DNA from: Virgibacillus aidingensis
GTDB lineage: Bacteria > Bacillota > Bacilli > Bacillales > Amphibacillaceae
Reading direction: 5' to 3'
DNA length: 64,000 nt
Assembly (NCBI RefSeq): GCF_010994035.1
Contig: NZ_WIXN01000010.1
Coordinates: 87,096-151,095 of the forward strand
The position numbers and the translations under genes are program-made. This document shows, one piece after another, positions 9,017 through 17,513 of this stretch. The notes beneath the pieces are model-generated. The model worked only from the letters and a program-made list of their open reading frames with translations. It was not told the DNA's origin and made no database searches. Position 1 is the stretch's first letter; every line of letters begins with the position of its first letter.

Positions 9017-9790
9017 TCAAATAAACGCCATCCATTCACGCAAGTCAGCCACATGATGGGTCGGCTTTTTCTCCAGTCCCGGCAGTTCTTCCTTCCGGGT
9101 CACTCCGGTAAATACCATAATTGTATCTATCCCCGCATTGATCCCTGCACGGATGTCTGTATGGTAATTATCTCCAATCATCGCTATATCCGTCTTTTCC
9201 AGGCCTAATTTGCTTAAAGCAGCTTCCATAATAACAGGCTCTGGTTTCCCTACTGCAATTGGTTCTACTCCTGTACTCACAGCAATCACGGAAGATAAGG
9301 CTCCATTCCCCGGCAAAAGTCCCCTTTCCGTAGGTATTGCTGTATCACTGTTCGTTACAATAAAAGCAGCGCCTTTTCTTATAGCCAGGCAGGCTTTAGC
9401 ATATTTTTCGTATGTAATATGCCTGTCGATCCCCATTACGACAAAATCGCAATTATCGTCATCTGTAATACTAAAACCTCCATCTTCCAGCGCCTCATGG
9501 AGCCCTTTCTCCCCGAGCAGATAACAACTGGCCCCCTGATTTAAACCCTTTAAATACATCGCTGCTGCTACACTGGAAGTGACCACCTGCTCCTGTGTGG
9601 CAGGCACTCCCATATCATTCAGTTTTTGCGAAATATCCTTCTGGGACCTTGAGGAATTATTCGTGATAAACATATATGGAGTTCCATTTTTATGTAATTT
9701 TTTCACAAAATCCCTTGCTGATTTAATTGGCTCACTGCCGCGGTACATCGTTCCATCCAAATCGATTAAATATCCTTTATATTTCAACAC
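9017..9790 (-). CDS. yutF: HAD-family phosphatase YutF (NagD-like)
   Basis: A 257-residue HAD-superfamily phosphatase of the NagD/p-nitrophenylphosphatase subfamily. Motif I is DLDGTMYRG (nucleophile Asp11), motif II is ITNNSSRS, the lysine motif is in VGKPEPVIM, and motif III is MIGDNYHTDI. These fit a cytosolic C2-cap phosphatase acting on small phosphorylated metabolites; the substrate is unknown. The start is GTG or TTG near 9790, weakly preceded by GAGGG. It converges with yutG, as in B. subtilis. Confidence 0.88.
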   Translation of the reverse strand: MLKYKGYLIDLDGTMYRGSEPIKSARDFVKKLHKNGTPYMFITNNSSRSQKDISQKLNDMGVPATQEQVVTSSVAAAMYLKGLNQGASCYLLGEKGLHEALEDGGFSITDDDNCDFVVMGIDRHITYEKYAKACLAIRKGAAFIVTNSDTAIPTERGLLPGNGALSSVIAVSTGVEPIAVGKPEPVIMEAALSKLGLEKTDIAMIGDNYHTDIRAGINAGIDTIMVFTGVTRKEELPGLEKKPTHHVADLREWMAFI

Positions 9791-9927
9791 TTATCCCTCA
9801 TTTTCACGTCTTTTTCATTTTTATCATTATTAAAAAGTTGATTTCCTGCCAGTCTATGGGAGAAACGAGTTTGGACAACTACCATGGTTATTATATCCCT
9901 GATAGCCGAAGCCTTAGTTGCACTTAT

Positions 9928-9965
9928 GCAGGTAAGAAAGTTTTAGTTTGCATTTTCTTACCTGC
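9928..9965. repeat. Perfect 12-bp inverted repeat of unknown function
   Basis: GCAGGTAAGAAA and TTTCTTACCTGC form a perfect 12-bp stem around a 14-nt loop in the yutF-regulator intergenic space, immediately before another terminator hairpin. Flanking A runs on one side allow it to work as a plus-strand or minus-strand terminator, but no gene clearly needs it. Confidence 0.5.
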
Positions 9966-9967
9966 CA

Positions 9968-10009
9968 AAAAAACCAAAAGGAAGATCAATGCATTCCTTC
10001 TGGTTTTTT
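9968..10009 (-). terminator. Terminator overlapping the 3' end of the SufR-like gene
   Basis: AAAAAACCA-AAGGAA pairs with TTCCTT-TGGTTTTTT. The stem covers the last codons and stop of the gene ending at 9986, with T tracts on both strands. Confidence 0.8.
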
Positions 10010-10624
10010 AATAACCCATCTGCAGAAATTATGCCCTTTCGTAATTAACGACTCGGAAATAACCTCACTGGCGGGAAAAACTCCTTCAAATATCTTTTTT
10101 TCATTCACGCAAACCTGATTATAAGTACTGGCAATATTGGCAATCGGACAATTATAGTTTGTAATAATATATTTGCCATCATCGGATTGCTCGAGTTCAA
10201 CCATATATCCTTTCTGATTTTGGATATTCGCTACCTTGCTTATTTTCTCTTCAAAATTGTCTTGCCCGACCAATTTTTCCATTTCGCCCTTCTCTCTTTC
10301 CAGCCGTTTGGACAAAAGGGAATTGACTGCTTCTTTACCCTGAAGCTCCTCCAGATCCTGCAAAAGCTCCAGCGGCAATTGTGCGTACTGATTTGGAAAC
10401 GTGCTATGGCCCTTTTCAGTAAGTTCATAGGTAAAATAAGGACGGCCCAGTTCCTGTTTTACTGTATTCTTTTTAATAAATCCCTGTTGCTCCAGCTCAT
10501 GAATATGTTTTCTTACCGCGATTTCCGTTATCGTGAAACCCTCCATGATTTTACCTATCGTGCAAACCCCATCTTTTTTAAGCTTATTTAACAGCTTTTG
10601 CTTTGTGGAAGTAATTTTTTTCAT
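9986..10624 (-). CDS. SufR-like Fe-S-sensing winged-helix regulator
   Basis: A 212-residue regulator with an N-terminal winged helix-turn-helix (about 5-70; the helix TEIAVRKHIHELEQQGFI is typical of the DeoR/ArsR-like SufR group), a helical middle region, and a C-terminal cysteine motif. Cys159-X12-Cys172-X13-Ser186-X14-Cys201 matches the SufR spacing exactly, with Ser in place of the third ligand. SufR proteins bind an Fe-S cluster and repress suf genes when holo. ATG 10624 has an overlapping AGGTGAGAGGA site. It is translated just after yutE, probably from one transcript. Control of the suf operon 11 kb away is inference. It is not labelled with a symbol because orthology is unproven. Confidence 0.72.
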   Translation of the reverse strand: MKKITSTKQKLLNKLKKDGVCTIGKIMEGFTITEIAVRKHIHELEQQGFIKKNTVKQELGRPYFTYELTEKGHSTFPNQYAQLPLELLQDLEELQGKEAVNSLLSKRLEREKGEMEKLVGQDNFEEKISKVANIQNQKGYMVELEQSDDGKYIITNYNCPIANIASTYNQVCVNEKKIFEGVFPASEVISESLITKGHNFCRWVIKKPEGMH

Positions 10625-10635
10625 TCCTCTCACCT

Positions 10636-11076
10636 TCATATCTGTTTTGAAAATGCATTTGCTACTCCCAGCTCATTATTCAAATAATCACGGATATGCA
10701 TACTGAATGTCTTCAGTACAGTTTGATGCTTTGACAGTGCTTTTCCCAAAAACACATGATCTACTGCCGTATAGTCATTCACCAGCATTTTCCTCAGTTG
10801 TATAAAATGCTTATAAGCTTCTTCTTCTTCTTCAGGAAGGACTTTTTCATCAATTAATATATCAATGATATCCTCATAACTGCCCGGGTCACGCATAATA
10901 AACCCGTCAATCATCATATTGCCGACATCAAGTATACTTTCAATTAGCAGGTGCACCGCACGTTCCAGAGCCAGATTATCCAGAAAGGATGAAAATGATT
11001 TTCCCTTTACTTGCTCTAAAATTTCCTCTATAAATATAAGTGTCTCTTCAATTTTACTTCTGTCAACAAAATACAT
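10636..11076 (-). CDS. yutE: YutE, DUF86/HepT-like protein
   Basis: A 146-residue all-helical protein of the DUF86 (HepT-like) family. HepT toxins are RNases with an R-x4-6-H-x-Y motif; here the motif reads Arg95-KMLV-Asn100-Asp-Tyr102, so the key His is replaced by Asn. No MntA-type nucleotidyltransferase antitoxin lies beside it. It is therefore probably not an active toxin, and fits the conserved chromosomal YutE of B. subtilis (144 aa). ATG at 11076 follows GGAGG. The SufR-like gene follows 11 bp downstream. Confidence 0.75.
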   Translation of the reverse strand: MYFVDRSKIEETLIFIEEILEQVKGKSFSSFLDNLALERAVHLLIESILDVGNMMIDGFIMRDPGSYEDIIDILIDEKVLPEEEEEAYKHFIQLRKMLVNDYTAVDHVFLGKALSKHQTVLKTFSMHIRDYLNNELGVANAFSKQI

Positions 11077-11187
11077 ATTGGTACCTCCATCAACTTGCTC
11101 TAGTGCTATTATACCACATCTGGCATGTATATTTCAGCCAATCATGGTATAGTTTAGAAAAAGGTAACATTTCCAGGGGGATTAAAA

Positions 11188-12624
11188 ATGAGCATACATC
11201 CAACCCATAATAATGATATTCTCGCCATGGATGCAACTGATATTGCAGCCTATATTAAAAAGGGAAAAGTATCTGTTTATGAGGCTGTTACTACTTATAT
11301 CGAGCATATTGAAAAAATCAATCCTTCCCTCAACGCCATGGTGGAAACCAGATTTACCAAAGCGCTGGAAGAAGCAAAAGAAAAGGATGAAATTCTAAAA
11401 AAAACCACACCATCTTCCCCTTTATTTGGTGTGCCGATCAGTATCAAAGAGTCCTTTCATGTTGCTTCCATGAAAACAACCGGAGGCCTTGTATATCGCC
11501 ATGACCTGATTTCCCGGATAGATGCTGAAGCTGTTTCCAGGTTAAAAACAGCCGGCGCAATCATTCTCGGAAAAACGAATACACCTGCGTTATGTTTTTG
11601 TCAGGAGACGGAAAATAAACTATATGGCAGAACGAACAATCCGTGGGATAGTAACCGTACTGCAGGCGGCTCCAGTGGCGGTGAAGGTGCCCTTCTTGCT
11701 GCCGGGGGAGCTGCTGCCGGGCTTGGGTCCGATATTGGGGGTTCCATCCGGTTACCTAGTCACTTTAATGGTATAGTCGGTTTTAAACCGGGCATGAACA
11801 GTATTTCAATGGAAGGGCATTTTCCCCAGGCAGGCACCGAGCTGCAAAAAAGGATGCTGAGTGCAGGTCCTATGGGTAAATCGGTCCGTGACATGGAGCT
11901 TCTTTATCAACTGCTGTCAACACGGAAAACGCAGGCTGGCATATTAAGTAATTTTAAAATTGATATATTGTCCGACAATATGGATTATCCTTTAACTGAA
12001 GATACAAAAGTATTTCTGGAAGACATCCATGATTTTTTGACCGATTCCTTTCTCACAAACCGGCGTGTGCCGCCTTATTTCGAAGACAGTGCTTTATTAT
12101 GGCAGGAAATCATGTCGAGTGATGGAGGCAAATTGATGGAGAAGGAAGCCTTTAATAATGATCGTTCCAATGTATTTAAGGCATACACAAAAGAAAAAAT
12201 GACGCAAAATACTGCGATTCACCCTTACCTGTCCTGGGCGATCATAGGTGCCAAACTGTTTAAACCTTCCAAAAGCAGAATGCGGGAAATACAGCGGATC
12301 CTTTCAAAAGGAGATCAGGAAATACGCAACTATTTGCATAACCGAATACTCATTTTTCCGGTTTATCATACTGGTGCCCCGGAACACGGAAAGGTTTTCC
12401 AGGAAATATTTTCAATTCGGAAGACATTTTTGCAATTTATGCCATATGTAGCTTATGCAAATGTATGGGGATTGCCATCCTTGACTATACCTGTTGGCCG
12501 TGATCAAAATAATATGCCCATTGCTGTTCAGCTGATGAGCAGTGTCGGGAATGAGAATGCGATTTTTCGTCTCGGTAAAATGCTGGAAAGAAAATTCAGA
12601 GGTTATATACGTTGTGACAGATAG
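11188..12624 (+). CDS. Amidase signature family hydrolase
   Basis: A 478-residue amidase-signature enzyme hydrolysing a carboxamide or ester. The Ser-cisSer-Lys triad is visible as Lys87 (GVPISIK), Ser162 (AGGSSGGEGAL) and Ser186 (GSDIGGSIR). These spacings equal those in GatA and fatty acid amide hydrolase, and GGSSGGEGAL is the FAAH-like version. It is not GatA: no gatB or gatC is nearby and it lacks the GatA C-terminal features. No signal peptide is seen. ATG follows a GGGGG site. The substrate is unknown. Confidence 0.85.
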   Translation: MSIHPTHNNDILAMDATDIAAYIKKGKVSVYEAVTTYIEHIEKINPSLNAMVETRFTKALEEAKEKDEILKKTTPSSPLFGVPISIKESFHVASMKTTGGLVYRHDLISRIDAEAVSRLKTAGAIILGKTNTPALCFCQETENKLYGRTNNPWDSNRTAGGSSGGEGALLAAGGAAAGLGSDIGGSIRLPSHFNGIVGFKPGMNSISMEGHFPQAGTELQKRMLSAGPMGKSVRDMELLYQLLSTRKTQAGILSNFKIDILSDNMDYPLTEDTKVFLEDIHDFLTDSFLTNRRVPPYFEDSALLWQEIMSSDGGKLMEKEAFNNDRSNVFKAYTKEKMTQNTAIHPYLSWAIIGAKLFKPSKSRMREIQRILSKGDQEIRNYLHNRILIFPVYHTGAPEHGKVFQEIFSIRKTFLQFMPYVAYANVWGLPSLTIPVGRDQNNMPIAVQLMSSVGNENAIFRLGKMLERKFRGYIRCDR

Positions 12625-12698
12625 AATCAGCGCCATTTAATGGACATTATATTTCCTTTCTTCATTGGTTATGCTAATGGGAGAAAGGGTGTGGGAAT

Positions 12699-12992
12699 AT
12701 GTCTCGCAGAAATGTGAAGAAGTTCTCTGATTTTTCCAATGTGCATGATTTGAAAAACAGCATCATACCGGAAGAGTTTCCGGAAGGTTCTTTTGGATCT
12801 CCTATTGACCAGGAAGAGCCTGTTTACAACAAATCCACCCCATGGGAAAAAGGGCAGCGGCGCGAAAGTGCATTTGTGTATCCTTATAAAGAAATGCATG
12901 AGGATCTGCCGCGTCAAACACCCGGAGCACATATCATTCATGATGAATCCGGGGATGTCCATCCGCAGCACGAAGAATTTGATGAAGGGTAG
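12699..12992 (+). CDS. Small conserved cytosolic protein, possibly DUF3905-like
   Basis: A 97-residue hydrophilic protein rich in acidic residues, His and Pro, with a C-terminal segment HIIHDESGDVHPQHEEF that looks conserved rather than random. There is no signal peptide or membrane segment. I have only a tentative memory of a DUF3905-type family for such proteins and cannot confirm it. The gene has a GGGTG ribosome site, codon use like its neighbours, and lies between the amidase and convergent yutD. Confidence 0.6.
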   Translation: MSRRNVKKFSDFSNVHDLKNSIIPEEFPEGSFGSPIDQEEPVYNKSTPWEKGQRRESAFVYPYKEMHEDLPRQTPGAHIIHDESGDVHPQHEEFDEG

Positions 12993-13019
12993 CAGTCGTG
13001 CCTGCTGCCCTTGTATAAA

Positions 13020-13292
13020 TTAAACCTTTTTTTTAATTACAAAATAAGCACACCCAAAATTACAGTATTCATATAAATAATCATCCAATGCACCGATTTT
13101 TGAATCGATTGGCGCTTTTTTATGATCATCACGGTAAAAGCCTTTGAGCCGCAATTGGTCGTAACCCCAATCCCCTACAATATAATCATATTTTGCCAGC
13201 ACTTCGGAATAACGCTCCTCAATTGCTTCTTTCTGAAATCCGTCTTTTATATTTTCGATGAGGTCATATTGTTTCCCCTGTAATTCAATCAT
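13020..13292 (-). CDS. yutD: YutD family protein (DUF1027)
   Basis: A 90-residue protein of the YutD family, conserved in Firmicutes, function unknown. The motifs YDYIVGDWGYDQLRLKGFY and LYEYCNFGCAYFVIKK are typical of the family. I chose the ATG at 13292, preceded by GGGGGTGAT, instead of the longer frame start at 13316. It sits between yutE and yutC as in B. subtilis. Confidence 0.85.
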   Translation of the reverse strand: MIELQGKQYDLIENIKDGFQKEAIEERYSEVLAKYDYIVGDWGYDQLRLKGFYRDDHKKAPIDSKIGALDDYLYEYCNFGCAYFVIKKKV

Positions 13293-13683
13293 GCTTATCA
13301 CCCCCGCTTGCTGCATCTAGTTTACCATATACCTGTCACGAAAAACCAGACATTTTCAGCTTTATCGTCAGACATAACAACTTGTACCTGGGCGGATACA
13401 GCAAAGCATAAATTGACCTGTCTGAAAGCCATCTCCATTTTCTTCAATGGAAAATATTCTGCTGACAATATCTAATTTAATTTTGACTTCTATAAGCTCA
13501 AATTAAAGACATGTTTATCCATTTCTTTTCCAGCTGTCTCTGCTGAGGATATTTACCTAATATTCTGCTCTATTTGCCTTCTATGTGCTTATATTCGTGG
13601 TTTGGAAAGCCAATTATTTTCCGTATGAATTTTGCGGAAAAACATAAGCTAACAGAGAAAATACTTGGAAAAGGATGAAACAG
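13293..13683. other. yutD-yutC intergenic region
   Basis: About 390 bp between divergent genes. No convincing ORF, hairpin or operator seen. The yutC ribosome site AAAAGGA is at its right edge. Confidence 0.5.
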
Positions 13684-14238
13684 ATGAAGAAGATAAACAT
13701 AGCGATATTTATTATGCTGTTCATCATTGCCGGTTGTGACAGAACCAATAATACATTGGATGAAAGGGAACAGCGTGTTAATGAACTTAACCCCGAAAGA
13801 GAGGAGCACCAGACACCAGGTGACCAGGAGATAAATGACCAGTTGGGATACGTTCATTATACACAGGAACAATTTGATCGAAATCAGGATGATGACCGGG
13901 TAGTGACTATGGACAGGAATGAAATGGCGAGTATGATTACACGCATTATTTTGCGCAATGAAGCATTTAATCAAGTTGCCACGCTTGTGACGGGCGATGA
14001 AGTTTTGATTGCGTATGAAATTGATGATGGCATGGATGAAAATAATGCAGCGGAAATTGCCAGGAAAACAGCAGAATCCGTGATGCCAAGATACTTTGAT
14101 ATTGTAGTGTCCGATAACCCTTCATTAATTCCTGATATACAGAGTCTGCATATTTCCGAAACGACCCGACCAAACTACCAGAATACCATTGATAAAATTG
14201 TCGAAGAGATGAAAACGTCGCCCCAAGGTGATGAATAA
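13684..14238 (+). CDS. yutC: YhcN/YlaJ-type sporulation lipoprotein YutC
   Basis: A 184-residue lipoprotein. The signal peptide ends in IIAGC, a lipobox with the lipidated cysteine at about residue 18. The mature part is acidic, with the region RNEAFNQVATLVTGDEVLIAYEID characteristic of YhcN/YlaJ family proteins, found in the spore inner membrane or coat interface. ATG 13684 fits the AAAAGGA ribosome site better than the in-frame ATG 13675. It lies upstream of lytH; lipA (yutB), which separates them in B. subtilis, is absent here. Confidence 0.82.
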   Translation: MKKINIAIFIMLFIIAGCDRTNNTLDEREQRVNELNPEREEHQTPGDQEINDQLGYVHYTQEQFDRNQDDDRVVTMDRNEMASMITRIILRNEAFNQVATLVTGDEVLIAYEIDDGMDENNAAEIARKTAESVMPRYFDIVVSDNPSLIPDIQSLHISETTRPNYQNTIDKIVEEMKTSPQGDE

Positions 14239-14307
14239 ACACAGTGCTCTATGTAAAATAAACACTGACTAGCTGGCAGGATTTTTTATACAAACATGCC
14301 TGTTTAT

Positions 14308-14343
14308 TAACGAAAGAACTATTTTCTTGCAGTTCTTTCGTTA
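14308..14343. repeat. 13-bp inverted repeat resembling the 43.6-44.3 kb repeat unit
   Basis: TAACGAAAGAACT pairs with AGTTCTTTCGTTA around ATTTTCTTGC. The arm and loop sequence (TTAACGAA-GAAC-TTTTCTT) closely resemble the 52-bp tandem unit elsewhere in the window. It may serve as the yutC terminator, although the T run is weak. Confidence 0.7.
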
Positions 14344-14434
14344 TTCCATGTTTTTGTGGAATAAAGTGCCACTTATAAAGCAATCCTATGTTGCAAAAGC
14401 TACGTATTGTTACAACAAACAAAGGGTGAAACAT

Positions 14435-15409
14435 ATGAATCCTACAAAATATATGGTCATTTTCCCCATACTGCTAGCCATGTTCTTTTCCTCGGCTGTT
14501 TCCTCTGAAAAGGCAATTGCGGAGGAAAATGAGGCATCGGTTCATGAGCAGAGAATGGCTTTATTTAAAAAAACGGAAGCATTGACACAAATACCATGGT
14601 ATTATTTTGCTGCTATTGAAAATTATGAACGGAATATAAAAAAAGATGAAGATGAAGAATTAATAAATATAGAAATTGAGCCTGAGAGCTGGTTTGGACC
14701 AGGTAACATTTCCAGGCTGACAGAAGAGCATGTGATAACGGTCCATGATGGAGTCGGAAAAGACGGAAGCGGCAATGGTCATGCCGACCCTGATGATCCA
14801 GAAGATGTCTTATATACTATGGCTCAGATTTTATTGGAATACGGCAACACAAGAGATGAAATAAAGATTGCTTTATTTAATCATTATAAGCGGGATTTAA
14901 CGGTACAAACCATTATGAATACGGCAAAAGTTTTTCATACATTCCAGGATATTAATCTCACAGACCGTTCTTTTCCTCTGGCAACCGAATATAACTATAC
15001 CTACCACAATACGTGGGGAGACCGGCGCGGATTTGGCGGCTTGCGCATCCATGAAGGGACAGATATTTTTGCCGATTATGGCACCCCGGTTAAATCGACA
15101 ACATATGGTGTTATTGAAATGATGGGCTGGAATCTATACGGGGGATGGCGAATTGGCATCCGTGACATTTTCAATATTTATCATTACTATGCCCACATGA
15201 GCGGCTACGAAGATGGTGTGGAAATCGGCCAGGTAGTAAAGCCTGGTGACGTGCTTGGCAGTGTAGGATCCACCGGTTACGGCCCGCCGGGAACTTCAGG
15301 GAAATTCCCGCCGCATCTCCATTACGGCATGTATAAAGATAATGGACGTTCAGATTGGTCGTTTGACCCGTACCCTTATTTACGAAAATGGGAGCGGATG
15401 GAAAATTAA
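14435..15409 (+). CDS. lytH: L-Ala-D-Glu endopeptidase LytH (M23), sporulation-specific
   Basis: A 324-residue exported M23 metallopeptidase. A signal peptide (about 1-31, ending in KAIAEE) is followed by an N-terminal helical domain and the LytM/M23 domain. Zinc ligands are seen in LRIHEGTDIFADYG (His, Asp) and FPPHLHYGMY (HxH), with a catalytic His in YHYYAHMSG. LytH removes side chains to give single-L-alanine muropeptides in spore cortex. B. subtilis LytH (yunA) has 326 residues and the same context. I chose ATG 14435, preceded by AAAGGGTGA, over a 36-codon longer frame that overlaps the upstream hairpin. Confidence 0.88.
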   Translation: MNPTKYMVIFPILLAMFFSSAVSSEKAIAEENEASVHEQRMALFKKTEALTQIPWYYFAAIENYERNIKKDEDEELINIEIEPESWFGPGNISRLTEEHVITVHDGVGKDGSGNGHADPDDPEDVLYTMAQILLEYGNTRDEIKIALFNHYKRDLTVQTIMNTAKVFHTFQDINLTDRSFPLATEYNYTYHNTWGDRRGFGGLRIHEGTDIFADYGTPVKSTTYGVIEMMGWNLYGGWRIGIRDIFNIYHYYAHMSGYEDGVEIGQVVKPGDVLGSVGSTGYGPPGTSGKFPPHLHYGMYKDNGRSDWSFDPYPYLRKWERMEN

Positions 15410-15448
15410 AAGGAAGAGGCTTCACGTGAATGTGAAGCACTCTTCCTT
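15410..15448. terminator. lytH terminator, bidirectional
   Basis: A long stem (AAGGAAGAG-GCTTCAC paired with GTGAAGC-CTCTTCCTT) lies directly after the lytH stop and also faces the end of the convergent transporter unit. Confidence 0.8.
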
Positions 15449-15481
15449 ATATTTGAGGTTATGAACCTGATTAGCTTATGC

Positions 15482-15577
15482 TTAGCGCTTTTTTAAAGCG
15501 TGCCAAATGCTTGCTCCAAATCCGCCCCATATAATGATCACACCAATAATCATAACAACTATGGCTGCACCACTCAT
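15482..15577 (-). CDS. MetS-type small subunit of NSS transporter (31 aa)
   Basis: A 31-residue single-span membrane peptide (starts MSGAAIVVMIIGVIIIWGG, ends HALKKR). This is the typical form of MetS-family small subunits that accompany methionine/alanine importers of the neurotransmitter:sodium symporter family. The start ATG lies one base after the transporter stop (TGA TATG), with GAGGAGG inside the end of the transporter gene, so translation is coupled. It is too short for most ORF callers. Confidence 0.85.
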   Translation of the reverse strand: MSGAAIVVMIIGVIIIWGGFGASIWHALKKR

Positions 15578-15578
15578 A

Positions 15579-17114
15579 TCATTGTGCCTCCTCTGATTTT
15601 GATTCACTTTTACTTTGTGGGTCATTTCTCCATTTAAACAGAGTCATCACAATTCCTATTACTAGAGCTGCGATGGCAACTCCCCATCCTCCCCAGAGAA
15701 TGAATGTATCGGAATAGCCTTCATAATTCCCGGTAGGTGTATCAAACTGTCTCATCAGATTCTGCCTGAACAGGTCAATCATCATATAACCGAGCACAAC
15801 AGGAGTAATCCCGGCAATCGTTACTGTCCACCAAGGGCCAAGACGAATGTCGGAAATTTCATCTGCATGGGTACGCAAGTTTTTCACTTGACGCAGTATC
15901 CATGCGATCAGAATTACTTCCACCAGACCGAGCAGTGCTACACCAAACTGGTTGATGAAGTAATCTGCTGCATCCAGGAAAAACAAACCGCCCTGAGTAG
16001 CATATAACAGGGAAATAAGTGCTGCTGCTCCGCCACCAAACATTACTGCCTTAGCTCTGCTGATATTAAATTTATCAACCAGCCCAGCAACATAGGTTTC
16101 CGTAATGGATATAAGCGATGATAAACCCGCTAGGACAAGTGAAGCAAAGAAAAGGAAACCAAACAGGCTATTTAATCCCGGAAATTCATTAATGATAGCC
16201 GGGAATACCACGAAGGCCAAACCTACCCCGCCTGCTACTACTTCATCAATCGGCACTGCTGCCTGCACTGCCATAAACCCAAGTACCGCAAATACGCCAA
16301 TACCTGCTAAAAGTTCAAAGCTTGAGTTACCAAAACCAACAATAAAAGCGTTATTGGTAATATCCGATTTTTTACCCAAATAACTGGAATAGGTAATCAT
16401 AATCGCAAATGCAATGGACAAACTGAAGAATATTTGTCCGTAGGCAGCCACCCAGACATCAGCCGACATGATCTGACTGAAATCAGGTGCAAAAAATGCA
16501 TTCAGACCTTCCATCGCTCCAGGAAGTGTAACAGCCCGAATAACGATAATTAAGAAAATTACGGCCAATAAAGGAATAAAAATCCGGTTCGCCACTTCAA
16601 TACCCTTTTTAACCCCTTTAAACAAAACTCCTAAAACAATAATCCAAACAAGAATTAATGGTATAAGTACTCCTGGAACAAAACTTCCAACCTGACCTTC
16701 CGCTTCAGCGAGATTCAAATAATCACCAAATAAAAATCCTTCCGTATCCGCTCCCCAGCTTAAATTAAACGAGAATACAGAATACGACATCGCCCAGGCA
16801 ATAATAACCGAGTAGTATGTTGAAATAACAAATGCTACCAGTACCATCCACCAGCCAATGAATTCGGTATTCTTATTCATTTTCCGAAAAGTCAAAGGTG
16901 CCGAACCCCGGTACTTCTGACCCATGGTAAATTCCAGAATAAGAATGGGAATACCTGCTGTCAATAATGCGAATAAATAGGGAATAAAGAATGCTCCTCC
17001 CCCATTTTCATACGCCACTGCCGGAAAACGCCAAATATTTCCCAATCCTATGGCCGATCCCATTGCAGCTAAGATAAAACCTGCTCTTGTCCCCCATTGA
17101 GAACGCATTTCCAT
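15579..17114 (-). CDS. Sodium-dependent (NSS/SNF) amino acid transporter
   Basis: A 511-residue polytopic transporter with about 11-12 hydrophobic spans. The N-terminal signature WGTRAGFILAAMGSAIGLGNIWRFP is the Na+ and substrate-binding first helix of the neurotransmitter:sodium symporter family (LeuT/MetP/TnaT fold). It imports an amino acid with Na+; a linked MetS subunit suggests methionine or alanine as substrate, by analogy with Corynebacterium MetPS (inference). ATG at 17114 follows GGAGG. Its presence between lytH and yunB breaks the B. subtilis order and suits a Na+-rich habitat. Confidence 0.9.
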   Translation of the reverse strand: MEMRSQWGTRAGFILAAMGSAIGLGNIWRFPAVAYENGGGAFFIPYLFALLTAGIPILILEFTMGQKYRGSAPLTFRKMNKNTEFIGWWMVLVAFVISTYYSVIIAWAMSYSVFSFNLSWGADTEGFLFGDYLNLAEAEGQVGSFVPGVLIPLILVWIIVLGVLFKGVKKGIEVANRIFIPLLAVIFLIIVIRAVTLPGAMEGLNAFFAPDFSQIMSADVWVAAYGQIFFSLSIAFAIMITYSSYLGKKSDITNNAFIVGFGNSSFELLAGIGVFAVLGFMAVQAAVPIDEVVAGGVGLAFVVFPAIINEFPGLNSLFGFLFFASLVLAGLSSLISITETYVAGLVDKFNISRAKAVMFGGGAAALISLLYATQGGLFFLDAADYFINQFGVALLGLVEVILIAWILRQVKNLRTHADEISDIRLGPWWTVTIAGITPVVLGYMMIDLFRQNLMRQFDTPTGNYEGYSDTFILWGGWGVAIAALVIGIVMTLFKWRNDPQSKSESKSEEAQ

Positions 17115-17513
17115 GTGTAGACCTCCTTTTCTCCCCCTTTACAACTATATATATGTCTTGCTGTAAAGTGGAATTCCAAAATTTCTTTTTTTCAGATATT
17201 TATGCTTGTATTATAAAGGCAGAAATCCCTATTGTCAAATAATATTTAACTTTTTTAAGAGGGTATTTATTTCGTTAACTGGGAAAAGGTAAAATCATTT
17301 TATTATTTCTTCAGTAAAAAATACTCCCGGCGATATGGGTAGCCGGGAGTATCTCAAACCATAATGATATGCTTCAACTGAGTCCACATAAAAACAAAAT
17401 AAAAGCTGATCATATTTATTTTCCATTTACCGATGCAAGAAATGTTCCTCATAAGTATCTGTTTTACCTGTTGCTTTGGGGCAAACTAATATATTACTGT
17501 CCCAGTATATCTC
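17115..17513. other. Transporter-yunB intergenic region with yunB terminator
   Basis: About 400 bp without a gene. It contains the perfect hairpin ATACTCCCGGC / GCCGGGAGTAT at 17321-17352, followed on the minus strand by TTTTTT, which should end the yunB transcript. The rest must hold the transporter promoter, not resolved by eye. Confidence 0.65.

Noticed and set aside
9727..10011. 94-aa plus-strand ORF, and a 20-aa holin-like peptide inside it
   Set aside because: The ORF overlaps yutF antisense and both terminator hairpins, has no ribosome site, and the short peptide does not match type I toxin patterns.
11188..12624. GatA subunit of glutamyl-tRNA amidotransferase
   Set aside because: The Ser-Ser-Lys triad is shared by all amidases, but gatC and gatB are absent and the C-terminal half differs.
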